Under the pieces are notes generated by a model that did no database searches, had not been told where the DNA came from, and was given only the letters and a program-made list of their open reading frames with translations. A DNA stretch of 64,000 nt, from assembly GCF_016808095.1 (NCBI RefSeq), contig NC_068976.1, positions 20,740,371 to 20,804,370 of the forward strand, given 5' to 3'. Below are positions 37,653 to 51,459 of this stretch, in pieces. Source of the stretch: Vigna angularis. Taxonomy: Eukaryota > Streptophyta > Magnoliopsida > Fabales > Fabaceae. Both the position numbers and the translations under genes were made by a program. Position 1 is the stretch's first letter. Every line of letters begins with the position of its first letter.

Positions 37653-40165
37653 AGAAAATAGTGTAGTGTGTTTATGGAATGTCATTCTTATTGTTGTTTT
37701 TGTATGCTACTGAAGTGATTTTGGGGTTGTAGTGTTGACATTTTTGGATTTGAATTCGATATCTGAATTCAGTTATCATCCGAGATCTGTTGCTTAAATT
37801 TAATCTCTTTTTACTATATCGTGGGTCTTTCACAATGATGTGGATTGAATGTTTCATACAATTTTTTTTTAATTTAAAAAAATGTTCAAGTGCCAATTGA
37901 GTGTAATAATATTTCACGTGACAGTCCTTATATTCGATATTTTTGTAATTCAGTTTTTTAAATGGATCAATTTTATTTTAAGTTTTATATAAATATTAAA
38001 TATTGGTGTAATGCAACTTTTTGATAAAAGTATATTATTTATTATTTAAATTTAAAAAATCAAAACTAAAAATTTACAACACATTTTTTCTTATATCTTT
38101 TATATTTTCAAAATCCTTAAAATCTTAAAAAACATAACAGCAACTTTATCTGTTCTTTCACAATAATAATATATTATATTAAGACAATAATAATTATAAA
38201 AATATGTAAGCCCTCAATAACCATCTTTTATTGTTTTTTATAAGTTTTAATTATAATTATTTATTGTAAGTTAATAATATGATTTTTAATAATTTTAATT
38301 TTTAAAAGTTAAAATATTATTTAATAATATTTGAATAATTTAAATGTTTAACATATTTTTATTTATTAATATTTTATTAAATAGGTGAATATTTTAATTA
38401 TAGAAAAAATAATTATTATAGATTGGAAGAATAATCATTATTAAGTTAGTTAATCTACTTAATTCATTAATTCATAATGAGTTAGTTATAAAATTGATTT
38501 ATATTAATTCATAATGAATCGATTTATAGAATAGGTTGAGTTGATTTATGTGTATGATCTTGCGAGTCAAATTGGCACATTTTGATACTTTAAATTTCTG
38601 TGGTGAAATTAATTAATTAAACACGTTTTATTATTATTAATTTCAAGATTATATTAATTTCTACTTTACCTATTATAGGCTTATGTCTTTTATTTTTTAA
38701 TTAATTTAAATTAAAAGAAATAAATATATTTGTAAAATTTATTATGAGTCTCGTACTTTTATTTTCACTCTTATTCAAGTAACAATAACCAACTTCCAAT
38801 AATTAGGTTGGTTTAATTATTTTTATTTTACGAGATATGGAACGCATTTTTTAAATTATCTTCAGTCATATGTACTGGATTTAAAAACGTGTGAAGTTGA
38901 TTCTAATGGCTAAAAAAATCGAATGCTTTAAGGTGTGTTCACTTTAGAAAATAAATCCAATGTTAAGATGTGTTTTATTGATTTGAGAATGAATTAATTA
39001 TTGTTTTTTTAAAAAAATTTGGAGATGAGTGAGAATAAATTTAAAAGTAAAATGTGTGAAAATTAGTATAAGATTTAATCAATACATAAAAAAATTATTT
39101 AATTGGTAGAAATTAAAGATTATCAAAATGTCTCTAATTATAAAAATAGTTATAAAAGTAATATTAAATGATAATTTTTAATGTTATATTTAATTATAAA
39201 AATGTTTATAAAAAAAAAACAATTAATTTGATAGATTATATCTATATTTTAATTTGAATTTTATTATTTAAGAAAATGTTTTTTATTTGCTAATTAATAA
39301 AGTGAAATAATATTATTTTTTTTGTAATTATGTCTTTTATAACCTAAGTTATTATAAATTTTAAGAAAATAATAATCAGTTATTAAAAAGTTAAAATTAA
39401 AATTAATAAAAATTAATTATACGTTTTAAAATTATCTTAAATAGTTAAATTAAAAGAAATATGATTACTAATATAAAAATTGTTACAGAATAAGAAAAAG
39501 AAATATGATTACTGATATAAAAATTTACAGAATAAGAAACTGTTAAATTAAACTAAATGACATTAAATTATGTAATATGAAATAAATAAAAAATAACGAA
39601 GGAAAGTTACACTTAACTCTGTATAATGTAAAATAAAACAATTTTGATATTAAAAGAAACATTATATAAAATATTTGGTGTGAAACTGTGGGAAGGAGTA
39701 ATTATGCTTTGTTATCTGGTGCTGAATGCTCTGCTTCAAATCTCATTACATTCCCAGAGATGAAAAAAGTGCTTCATATTGCAAATCAGCGCTATTCGTT
39801 CCCATCTTCAAACAAACAAAGTGTTAGACATTTCTTTCACATGAATTAATAAATAATAAAACGCTCTCCTCTTTTAAAATAAATAATAAAACTTATTCTA
39901 GAAATTAGTTTCCAATAAAATGATAAATACTTTATATCAATGTTGTCAAAAACAAATTGTCTTGGTTTATAAACTAAATATAAAATACAACATACACATG
40001 TAAAATTATTCCCTTGAAAACATGTATAGAGAGAAAACAACTCTCGAGAAAAAGATTTTAGAACTAATCATGATTAGTTTTATATTTTATCAGAAGAGCC
40101 AAAATTTAAATTAGTTGTTTGATTTGATTTGATTTTACGTTAAATTACATTTGACCCCCCTATTG
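37653..40165. other. Intergenic region between Ran and the second lipase-like gene
   Basis: Very AT-rich. It contains direct repeat copy B just after Ran. No remnant of a second Ran coding exon was recognised. The 3' UTR of the lipase-like gene lies next to 40166. Confidence 0.55.
38006..38158 (+). repeat. Direct repeat copy B (downstream of Ran)
   Basis: Begins GTGTAATGCAACTTTTTGAT and includes TATCTTTTATATTTTCAAAA and AACAGCAACTTTATCTGT. Same orientation as copy A, 2.5 kb away. Confidence 0.75.
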
Positions 40166-42302
40166 TTATGAATTCAATTGAGAAGGAGTAGCAGTGTATA
40201 AAGATCTAAGCTGTCTGGTAATGAGCTTGCTGCTATGGATAACCTGGTGAAGTTCTGCATCACTTGACCACCATTGTTCCAAGCCATGAGCCTCAACAAA
40301 CCTCTGTTTCTCCTTAGACACAACAAACACCTTTGCTGCAACTTCTCCCTTTGTGCCACCACCATCATTGTAGTAGCAACATATATAGTCACCATTGTTA
40401 ACATACAAATAAGGAACCCATTTTGCCATATCAGAACCAGATGCTTGAGGCATCTTACTCTTCAATCCTGCACCTGAACATATGTCTGCATCGTTACTGA
40501 TGTGAGCATCACTACTGCTACCATAAGGAAGCTTGGATTTAAGTCTGTTCCACACAAACTCAGCCTTTTCTCCAATACTTTTGAAACTCATGGCTAGTGA
40601 AACAGAAGGTGGATTGAACAAATGTGCCTCCACAAAAATCCCTTCTTTTGCTAGTTCCTTCCCAACTTGAAGAGCAAAACCAGCTCCCAATGAATGTCCT
40701 GCAATGCATACATTGTTGCTTCCATATTTACCACAGATCAATTTTAGTACCTCCAGAGCTGCTTTATACCTCACAGAACCCTTCAAGCTTTCCCAAGCGA
40801 GAAAACGGAGGTCATCTTCTATGTCTCTTCTCATTGTAGGGCTTTTCAGTAATGTTCCTCTCAGTGCTAAGACTGCTCTGGGGGCACCACTTGGTCTCAT
40901 TGGTATCAGCTCAGACAGTGCAGAAGATCTGTCCCATTCAAGAATCGCACCAAAAATGGATCCGTCTCTTGCATCAACCAGTGTTTGTTTAAACTTGTAC
41001 TTGAAGGGAATCCACCAATTTGGAGCAAGACTATTTCCCTGTGTTCTCTTCTCTTGCCTATCAAGTTCAAGCAAATATACTGCCTGTATAAAGCAGGCAA
41101 TCACAGTTTTCTTGTAATTTGCATCCTTCCTGCATTACGTTAACAATATCAGCATTCATGTATGTTTCTAAAGAATGTGAGTGAAACTTAAACTATCAAA
41201 CCTTTCCATCAAATTTGACTAATTGCTTGAGTTAACCCCAAAAATAAAGGATCTTATAGACCAAAATTTAAGATGACTTGGTTAGCTCTAAAAGAGAGAA
41301 AAACAAAAAAGCTTCTAAGGGTGAGTTTGGACTTGTGTCAGAAATCACTTTAATGCAGAACCTGCAGAGTATGTGTACATGTTTGATTTGGGAATGAATA
41401 TTATATTTATGAGAAGTGATTACTCTAACTTTCTTAGATGTCCCTTTCAGAAAACGGATACATTAAGCTATTTTTTTTTTCTAAAACAAGCCTGGATTAC
41501 CAAGGTACAGAAATTTAAGCTAATTCATAACCCCGAGTGAACTAGTTCAATCTCTACCGAACCAAAATCTCAGAAGAAAATAATAAAAATGATAATACTA
41601 TATTAAGGCCCCAAAATTCTTTTCCAAATGCTTAAATAATGTAACTAAGAAATCGGGTATCATGGTGAAGATTACAACAAACAGATAATGAAGAAAAAAA
41701 TTATAACTTGGAAATGGAAGAAATGGCAGTCCTTGATTAACAACAGCGCAATGAGAGCCACAAAAAGTATATATTATTAACCTCTGCAGATTTGGAAATT
41801 CATCATTTCTATCTTTTAGGTCTTGGAATCCAAACAACCCAGTTCTATTTCAACACTATGAATAAAATCAGTTGATAAATTATGTTATATTTTCATTTCG
41901 TGATGATTGCTTCAATTATCAGAAACCGAAAAGTAAAAAACTTTGGAAACCCATTTGGTAAAGTTCACAACTTCACACCGACATGATCCAACCCATTGTT
42001 CTAACATTTTCAAAACCGATCAGCAAACAAAGAAATTTCACAGTAGAAACCACGCACACCACTTTCTCTCTTTTCAACACCCCAACAAACATTAACCAGT
42101 GGCAAATTCAAAAAATGTTCAGATCAAAGGCAAGGGATGAAGAATGAGGAAATGCAAGAAGCGAAATTGAAGTGAGAATTGAAATGTATAATTACCAACT
42201 TGAAACAATAAGGTCCCTCCAATTGAGGGAAGTGAAATTGCGAGGGCCAGAGACATGAAAGGCATATGGGTGAGATTGAGGAGGAACAACCTGCTTGGCC
42301 AT
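40166..42302 (-). CDS. Class-3-lipase-like alpha/beta hydrolase (At4g10955-like), single-module paralogue
   Basis: Two coding exons (minus): 42302-42196 and 41129-40166. The phase-2 intron rebuilds Trp36 in the same codon as in the paralogue at 32855-35139, so the two genes share their structure. Product 356 residues. It begins MAKQVVPPQSHPYAFHVSGP, then NFTSLNWRDL, LELDRQE, LAPNWWIPFKYKF, GSIFGAILEWDRS and the GHSLGAG elbow (Ser182). It ends with one module: HLFNPPSVSLAMS, FVVSKEKQRF, HGLEQWWSSDAEL, RSLYTATPSQL. No signal peptide or membrane segment, so probably cytosolic. Predicted ester hydrolase; substrate unknown. The coding start is the first ATG that gives the conserved VSGPR-NFTSLNW segment. 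Confidence 0.92.
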
Positions 42303-43868
42303 TAACGTAGTAGATAACAGCAGAAACCTTGTTGGTTTCTTTAATATTGTTGTCTGCGTTGCATGGTGAGGGAGAAAGAGACGGTGTGCATCTTCTTAAG
42401 AAAAGGTGCCAACTTGCCCAAACCAACGTTGAACGGTTGGTTTCGGTGACGCGTCTGAAACATTTGGGTCCACGTGCACTTTAAAACTATGATCAGCAGC
42501 TTTTGCTTCATTTAACTGGAAATTGAAGTATTAACTCTCAAAACACACGGATATTTACTTTATGTATGCAGAGGAAACACGTTTTAGGATCCATTTCTTT
42601 TAAATTTAAACACTAATACAATTTTCAGATATATATATATATTAGAAAATATTCAAAATTAAAAAAGAATGGCTAGTTCTTTTGAGTCAAAAGTTTGATT
42701 CTTATTTTTAGGATTTTTTATAAATAATTTTTTTATTTATTAAAAAAGATAAAATTACAATAAAGATGATTAAAAAATGTCGAATAAGAAATAAAAATAA
42801 ATGTGATCATCAAAAGCATTCCCTTTCAGATAACATTATTAAATAAAAAGAGAACACTAGAACCGATTAAAAGGAAATGATATAAATAAAAGTAAAATAT
42901 AATTAGTTTTGTAATATTATTATTAGTTTTGTAATATTAAGCCAAAGAATAAATGGTGCTTTGCTTTATTTAAATGCTTTTCAGTGAATTGGAACTTATT
43001 CTTCTCCAAATAAACACTCCATGACATTGTATTCTATCAAAAGCTCTTTTATTATTTTTCTGTATTCTAAAAATTAATTTTTAAAGTGAATTGTTTAATT
43101 GAATTTGAAATAAAAAAAGTTGTGGAACCAACAAGTTGACAGAATACATACCATTGCTTTATTATTTCAGTGGAATTGGAACTTATTCTCTGCCAATACC
43201 ATTCTATTGTTTTAATTTGTTGTTGTTGTATTGTACAAATATAATAATAATTTTATAAGTGATTAATTAAAGAAGTAGATAAATTGACTTAAAAATTAAT
43301 AATGAGGATTGGGCTTGCAAAATATTCGAGAATAAATAATTACAAAATGAAAGAATTAGAAAGGTTTTGATTTCTTAGAAAAATGAAATGATGTCCCAAA
43401 GAAATTTTATTGGATATTCTTTTTATTCAAGAAAAATAAAGTAAAATAAAAATGTCTAAGATGATCAAATAAAATGATTTTCGTTAAATTCCTTTAATCG
43501 GTATCTAAAATATAATTATAGGTGTATGATTTCTCAACACTAAGAAGAAAAAACAATTTATATTAATAATAAAAACATTAATAATTACACACACAACTAT
43601 CACCTAAAAAATAATAAAATGCACCTAGAGAATATTAATTTAAGCCATAATTCCACCTAGAAAAGGACATTATATAAACTTGACATTGTGTTATGACCTT
43701 ATTAAGCAAAGAAAAAAGAAAATGGTTTTGAACGGTGGGGATTTATTTAGAAGAGTGATTGTTGTGGTCCTACTCAGAACTAGAATCCTCCACAGATAAT
43801 ATTTGTGGCAGGAAAGTGCCGCCTTTGGCCACTTAGAATGCAAAGCTGAAACCAAAACGAATGAATGA
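42303..43868. other. Divergent intergenic region
   Basis: Lies between the start codons of the lipase-like gene and the plastid-protein gene and should hold both promoters. AT-rich beyond 42480, no gene seen. Confidence 0.5.
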
Positions 43869-45768
43869 ATGGCATTAGCATCTAATTCAAAAACTCACTG
43901 CATGGCCATCAATCTCACTACCACTGCTTCTCTTCACTCAAAGCCTTCATTTCTCACACACAAACATAACAACCCCGTCAAATTCTCTCACCCTTCTTCC
44001 TCTTTCCTCACAACATGTGCTCAAACACAAGGAACTGACACTGGAATCTCATACCCAGATGCTTCTTCTGGAAATGGTATATATTTCACTCTTTCAATTC
44101 AAATATGGGCTTAAGGAGATTACCATGGATTTCCATACTAGTTTCTTTATGTTTCTTTAAACATATCAAAGGAATTTATGCTTTCTTGGATGGTTGGCAC
44201 TCCACTGATGTTCAGAAAAGTTAGAAGTTATGTCAGCTGTATTTTAATATTTGCTGCATCCACGTGGCTACAAGGGGAGAAATGAGTCTGGACTTTTATT
44301 GAATTTGAAATTTTTGCAATTTAATTTAATTTCTTCACTGTGTGTCAAGTTTTGCTGTAATGTTTTTATCTTTAACAGCTGAAATTTCTGTGAAAAATCT
44401 TCTAAATTTTACAGTATGCAGTTCTTTTTCATATCTGACTTGACTTCTGAGGACTTGTGTTGCCAGGATCTTTATCTTCTTCTCGTGCCCAGTTGGATCT
44501 TTTGGAGCAACTTACATCTACAAGCTCACCAAACACTGGTATTCAAACTAACATCTTCTTCTATTTAAATCAATGATATGTGAAGGGGAGACAAATGAGT
44601 TGTCTTCTGCTATTGTTGTAATGCCTTTTTTTTTATCACTGTTAGAAGGTCTTTTTCTGTTTTTGTTAAGTTTTAGTTTTAATGAATGAAATATGTAGAA
44701 GATATATAAATGGCTGGAGAATGTGTTTGTTCTATTGTCATTAATAAAGCAATTGAAAGCAAGAGTATAGGTACTTTTTTGAGACCACAAGGTTCAAATG
44801 TTGCTGCTTGATCATTAAAATATCAATGGAACCACGAAAAAGCTTGACTTTGATGTTACCTTGTCCCCCTTGTAAGTGTACAAATTTAGAAAAGAAACAA
44901 TAACGATGGTATCACTATTAAGCATAGACCAAATTCATGGTAAAATTTGGCTTATGTAATAAGATTTGTTAGTCCAAGATTATGTGTTTGGCATTGTAGT
45001 TGTTTAAAGTTGAATGAAATTGAGCTCCTTTAATGTGAGGAAATGTGTAAGTGAGAAAATAAGGATGTTTGTCCTTAATTTTTTAACCGATTAAATCAGC
45101 TGTGAATGCACCCTTTCTTCCTTCTTCAAACACTTGCTCAATTAATGGAGATATAAGGTTAGTTTGTGATAACATAATAGCAACTGACATCAGATAAAAA
45201 TCAGCTAAAGCCTTTTCATTTAAGAGTAAAATCTACATTTTTGGCGTATGATAATGTACCTTTTCTCCCCATCTTACATTGTCTAACTTTTTAAAATTCT
45301 CCCATGCCTTTTATGAATCATTCCTGAAATGCATGTTTGTGTCACCAGTTATGTGAAAAAATGGAAATTTTATAGCCATGTCTGTTTGTTATTACCTCTT
45401 TCTAATAGTTGGTTCTTTTTCTTTTTTAATTTTCAAAAAAGGATGACAGATTGAAACATTTCTGGTTTATAGGCTATGAAAGTGATGGTAGCTCTCGAAA
45501 ACTTACAATACGAGAACAGCTTGCACAGCTGGTTGGAGAAAGGGATGATGATTTCAACATTCCACTGGGTAAAAACTTGAAGAAAGTGAGTGCAAAGTTC
45601 TTGACCATTTCACAAAAGAGAAATATCAAAAGACAAGCTTACCTGAATGAAGTGTCACAAAGGAATGATTCAGTTTTCTTTGCAACCATAGGAGCATTTG
45701 TGATTCTTCCACCTTTTATAATACTAGGAATAGCTATATTAACAGGCTATGTACAGCTTTTTCCTTGA
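43869..45768 (+). CDS. Plastid-targeted membrane protein, uncharacterised
   Basis: Three coding exons: 43869-44076, 44467-44538, 45473-45768; phase-1 GT-AG introns, 191 residues. The first 50-55 residues are rich in Ser/Thr/His and poor in acidic residues, a typical chloroplast transit peptide. The conserved part reads SSRKLTIREQLAQLVGERDD, then NIPLGKNLKKVSAKFLTISQ, KRNIKRQAYLNEVSQRND, and ends in a long hydrophobic stretch (VFFATIGAFVILPPFIILGI-), one or two membrane spans near the C-terminus. I recall a similar Arabidopsis protein (At1g14345) labelled as an NAD(P)-linked oxidoreductase, but I see no nucleotide-binding motif here, so I do not transfer that function. Two earlier ATGs (43861, 43865) open frames of only a few codons. 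Confidence 0.85.
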
Positions 45769-46274
45769 AATGTGATACAATTAAGATACTTAGTGATACA
45801 TCAATGTCATATTAACAGAATTTCTCAGACTAATGTTTTGTTTTCTCCTGTTTTAGTTATAGTTTCTGTCTTTCCCTTTTGGTTAGAAAGTTCTTTGTAT
45901 TTTGAAATGCTTATAAACACTGATAAACAATGTCCCTAAACATTGAAAAACATCTTGGGTAATATGTTGTTCTATTTCCATGAAGTATACAAGCGTCAAC
46001 AATTCAATGTTCGAAAAAAAAAAACATCAGAACTGATTGTTAGGAGAACACAACAAAAAATGTATCTCACAAGAAGATATTACAAACTCTTCAATGACTG
46101 TGCCTTCTCTGTAGAAAAAAGAAACTAACAGAAACATACATGGAGAGAAATTCACGTCTATCAGTACCCTTATGTGTTTCAAATACTTGCACACATGGCA
46201 AAGCAATAAGACATCTTTCTTAGCAAGAGTCAGCATCTTGATAAGTAGGAATCAGTAGTTTGTACTCAGTTGTC
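45769..46274. other. Convergent 3' region
   Basis: 3' flanks of the plastid-protein gene and the cytochrome b561-domain gene. No gene seen. Confidence 0.5.
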
Positions 46275-47868
46275 TTAAACCACTCCTTGGTTTTGAATGT
46301 AGACCCATTTTTCTTGAAGAAGGTAGCAGATCACAATCAAACATATCTGAACACTGAAAAGTATATTCCAAGTTGTTATGCTTTTAGATGTTTTTTCTCG
46401 GTAGGCTTGTAAGCCGATGAATACATTTAGGACACCCAGTAATGACACTGTAGTTCCCATTATCCAGTGTGCAAAGAACCACAGACTTCTTCTTTTGGAT
46501 CCCCTGTGAAAAACAAGAGAATAATTGTACCCTAATCATCCTTCTTTGTATGCAGAACTTATGAACATATAACATGAAAAATCTTTAAATAAATTTAAAG
46601 GATATGAAAAGTGTAACTGCATTGCCTAAGTTTGGGGTTTAGCTAAGGCTAAAAGGCAACTCGGTGGTTCACCTTTGTGGTCGAAAAATACCGACTAGAA
46701 CTTGCAGCCACATAATACCATATAATGCTACCCCTAATCTTTGATGACTATTGTTGAAGGAGTTGTTGAAATTTTTTATGGACATGACTGCTCCTGCAGT
46801 AGCAAGAAGTACCGCAAGCTTCTGTTGAACAGAAACACAAACGTGCAAATAATTAATAGAAAGGGAAGTATCAATGCAAGAAAGCTTTAAAAAGAAACTA
46901 GTTACTTAATAGTGTACCAAAATTCACTTATGACCTTCTTTTAACTTGAGCTAAGGCTTGGTTATTGATACAGACAACAACATAATTGCATAGTTCTTTT
47001 CACATGCTCCAATAAAAAATTACACAGAAAGCCTGGAACTTGCAATAACCAAAAGGATTATTTCTTAAAGCTTCTTTCTTGACTTTAAAGCATTCATTAT
47101 AGTCCTTTTCAATAAACAAAGATGCAGTACCCTTCACTTGACCTTATGTAGTGACTAACAAGTTAGACTAATAAATTAAGTGCAAATTTGGAATCTTGCT
47201 ATTCTTATCTCCCTTCCACCATCATTAAAAGTTAATCAGTGGGACAACTAGCCCTTTTAAACTAAATTGAAGCCATAAAATTAATTGTTCTTTTCCACTA
47301 CGAATATGGGTTGCCAAGCAAAGGGTTAAGAAACTAATAAAGTATACAAAAAAAAATGATTTTTGAAATAAAAATGTAACAGGGGTTTAGATACACTTTC
47401 CTGCAAAACTGCATGAACATAGAATATGATTCTAAGCCTTCTTCGATTCCCCTCTCTGTTGGACAGTCTGATAACTAGTATACCAACAGGCAGCAAGAAC
47501 GCCATTGAAGCCCACAAGAGAAGCCCATGTAATGTGATCTCGAACTGAAGTCTAGGACTCATCTTCACACATGAATCAGTCACACAAATTCACAAACAAA
47601 ACATGATATCCATGAAATAGAGATTTATAACTAAAAGGACAGCAATGCAGACAAGAGTCAGAGTAAAGAAAATGATGTCACCAACTTGATTGAACAAAAT
47701 TAGGAAGAATACAACAGAAGAATGAAATACCTTCGAGTTATGGTCTTTTCTGCTTGAATGTTTGCCTCTTGCTTTCTTGTGCTCTTCAGATGCGCTAGCA
47801 ATGAGAAACATGACAAAAACAATACTTACTTGAAAGAGGAAAGCACCAAGCGGTTGCTGAACTCCCAT
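46275..47868 (-). CDS. Cytochrome b561-domain protein without a DOMON domain
   Basis: Predicted transmembrane electron carrier with two haems. Exons (minus): 47868-47731, 47562-47395, 46821-46673, 46503-46275; 227 residues. A signal-peptide-like start ([20 protein letters not shown]) is followed by a short basic, hydrophilic segment ([13 protein letters not shown]). The core has hydrophobic helices with four histidines at 58 (LHG), 96 (YVH), 128 (NSHQRLG) and 164 (AHW), the spacing of haem ligands in this family. The protein therefore has a leader plus the b561 core and lacks the DOMON domain of larger plant members, like the short At2g30890-type proteins. The end of exon 2 is uncertain: the best in-frame donor is GTATCT, which adds Glu-Ser after HAVLQ; the alternative GTGTAT donor breaks the frame. 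Confidence 0.85.
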
Positions 47869-48949
47869 TCCTCCTTCTTTTGCTGAAAATATGATGATGA
47901 CCAACTCAATCTCCAATGCTAGTGAAGAAGACTTAACATCAGAAAAACTGTGTCATTCTGAAATTTGTATGTGTTTCTCCTCAAACAGGCCTAGGAAACT
48001 TGCATAACATAACTCTATGCGTGTGTATCTGTGTTTGAGAAATATTCATAGCACTCTTACCTTTCTTCTCAGCTAGCACAGCGAAACAGTTTTGTCCAAA
48101 TCAGGATAGAATTATATCATCTTGAAGCAAGAGTGAACTCGTCAATAAGCCGAAAATAGATAAAGTTTTAGCCTTGATGATAGTTATACATTCCAGCTTA
48201 ATAAAGTGAGACTCTTTGAATATAATAGGCTAATAGCAGTGGTTGTTGCATGAAAAATGATGGTTATGAAAGTGGGGTGTGTAGGGTACATAATGAAGTA
48301 AGATTTCAAAGTGGTGTGGTTGTGGGGTTAACTTTCACATGCTTTTTTAGTTTATGGTGGAGAATGTGGAGTTTCAGAAAAAGGACAAGAAAAAAAGCGT
48401 GTCAGATTTTGATGGAGAGTTCTGATAGAGAAAGTGGGTCGTTAGACTTCCCTGGTGAACACTATCTTCTGTTTCCCAGTGATCAACACACGTTATCATA
48501 ACATGTCTGAGAAAAACATACTCGTTCTCAAACCAAATGCTTAAGCAGAGTAATGTTTTTCTAGCAGAATAATATCATAACAAGTCTTGTTCCTTTCATG
48601 CCACTTGTTAATGTTTTCCCATAATTTTAAACCACTAATATCCATCCCAAGAAAACTATACTTATATAATCAAAGATTTGGACTAACTCGTGAAAAACCA
48701 AAACTTCATTGCAGTTTTCAAAATCTCAATTACTTCCCTACAATTTTAACTCGTTACGACCCATGTTATCTTCCATTCTTTAAACCATCCTTATTATCTT
48801 CCATTGCATCAATTTCATTTTTTTTATTTAATTATTTAGATATTTCTACTTTCAATATACATATATATTTATACTTTTTTATCATCATATTAATATACAT
48901 ATACATACAATAATGACCACAGTGAATTAGCGACCACAATGTGTATACA

Positions 48950-49390
48950 ATAATGACCACAATGTGAGAGAACTGCGAGCAGAATGTGCTTCCGAATAAG
49001 TTACCGGTTCTAGAATTTAAAATATATTTTGGATTATAGAATTCAGAATGCACTGAAAAATTAGTATTTCAAATTATACAATCTCAAATGTAAATTTTAT
49101 CTCACGTACAATCTAGATGTACTGAAGAATTAGTGTTTTAAAAGTAAGTATTTTACAAGTTTTAGAAAGTTTTTATTTTAATTTTATTCCAGAACACATT
49201 TCTTACATTTCAAAAATTTCATTACTAAATTTTGTCCCGGAAATATTGTTTAAAAAAAGTCCACAAAACTTCCAGAATATGTATCCAGAAGTCACTTTTC
49301 TAAAAGACAAAATAATCATTTCAAAAGTGAGGGGGTGCCCAAAAAATTTGTGGGGTGCAGGAAATAAAAGCCTTAGAATTAGTGGACACA
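48950..49390. repeat. Degenerate dispersed-repeat remnant
   Basis: Phrases of the type 'GGATTATAGAATTCAGAATGCACTGA' recur with variation (49030-49060, 49070-49095, 49105-49135). The right part ends GGGGTGCAGGAAATAAAAGC. GGTGCAGGAA at 49354-49363 also occurs in the right end of the MULE at 52456-52465. Probably an old non-autonomous DNA transposon; ends not resolved. Confidence 0.4.
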
Positions 49391-49775
49391 TGTAAAAAAG
49401 AAGAATAGGATTTGTATTATTGTCCTAACAAATAATATAAAATAAAAATCACAATAAAAATATGATAATAAAAATCATGATGCTTTAGCACGAAACACTT
49501 ACCTGCAAAGTAAATGCATAACGCTTGAAAAAATTTCGAAGTTCTTAAAGTAGAAGTTTTACAAATTGTTGTTATTTAATCACATCAATCTAATATCTCA
49601 AACTTTTCAATTGTTTCTCACGTTCCAGTGTTATTACCAAAGGTCAGTAACAAGGTGAGAAGAAAAATATCAAATAACAAACTATAAACCCAGAATCGGA
49701 ACAAAAATGTAATCACCAAATTCAAAAGCATCGTGGAACAAGTACACCAGAAAGAGGAAAATATGTGATTCTGCA

Positions 49776-49877
<102 letters not shown>

Positions 49878-50051
49878 CTAAAACTCCATCTTTCAAAAAC
49901 AATCTTCAGACCTTGAAAGAATGCAAAATATGATTGCAGATACTGGAGATTGTCACTACATTATCACCTTTTCTCTATGCACTTCCTATATGTACACCAC
50001 GAATGGATCAAGCAGCACGAGATGAGAAGCAGGGAAGTTACATAAACTGAA

Positions 50052-51400
<1,349 letters not shown>

Positions 51401-51450
51401 CCCCACCGATTTCGATTGCTCCGTCAATTGCTGTTCCTCTGCTAATAGAT

Positions 51451-51459
51451 AATCAATTA
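51451..51459. repeat. Left 9-bp target site duplication of the MULE
   Basis: AATCAATTA, identical to 52497-52505. Confidence 0.85.

Noticed and set aside
37653..40165. Remnant second Ran coding sequence downstream of direct repeat copy B
   Set aside because: No fragment encoding any G motif was recognised, so only the promoter-like repeat is reported.
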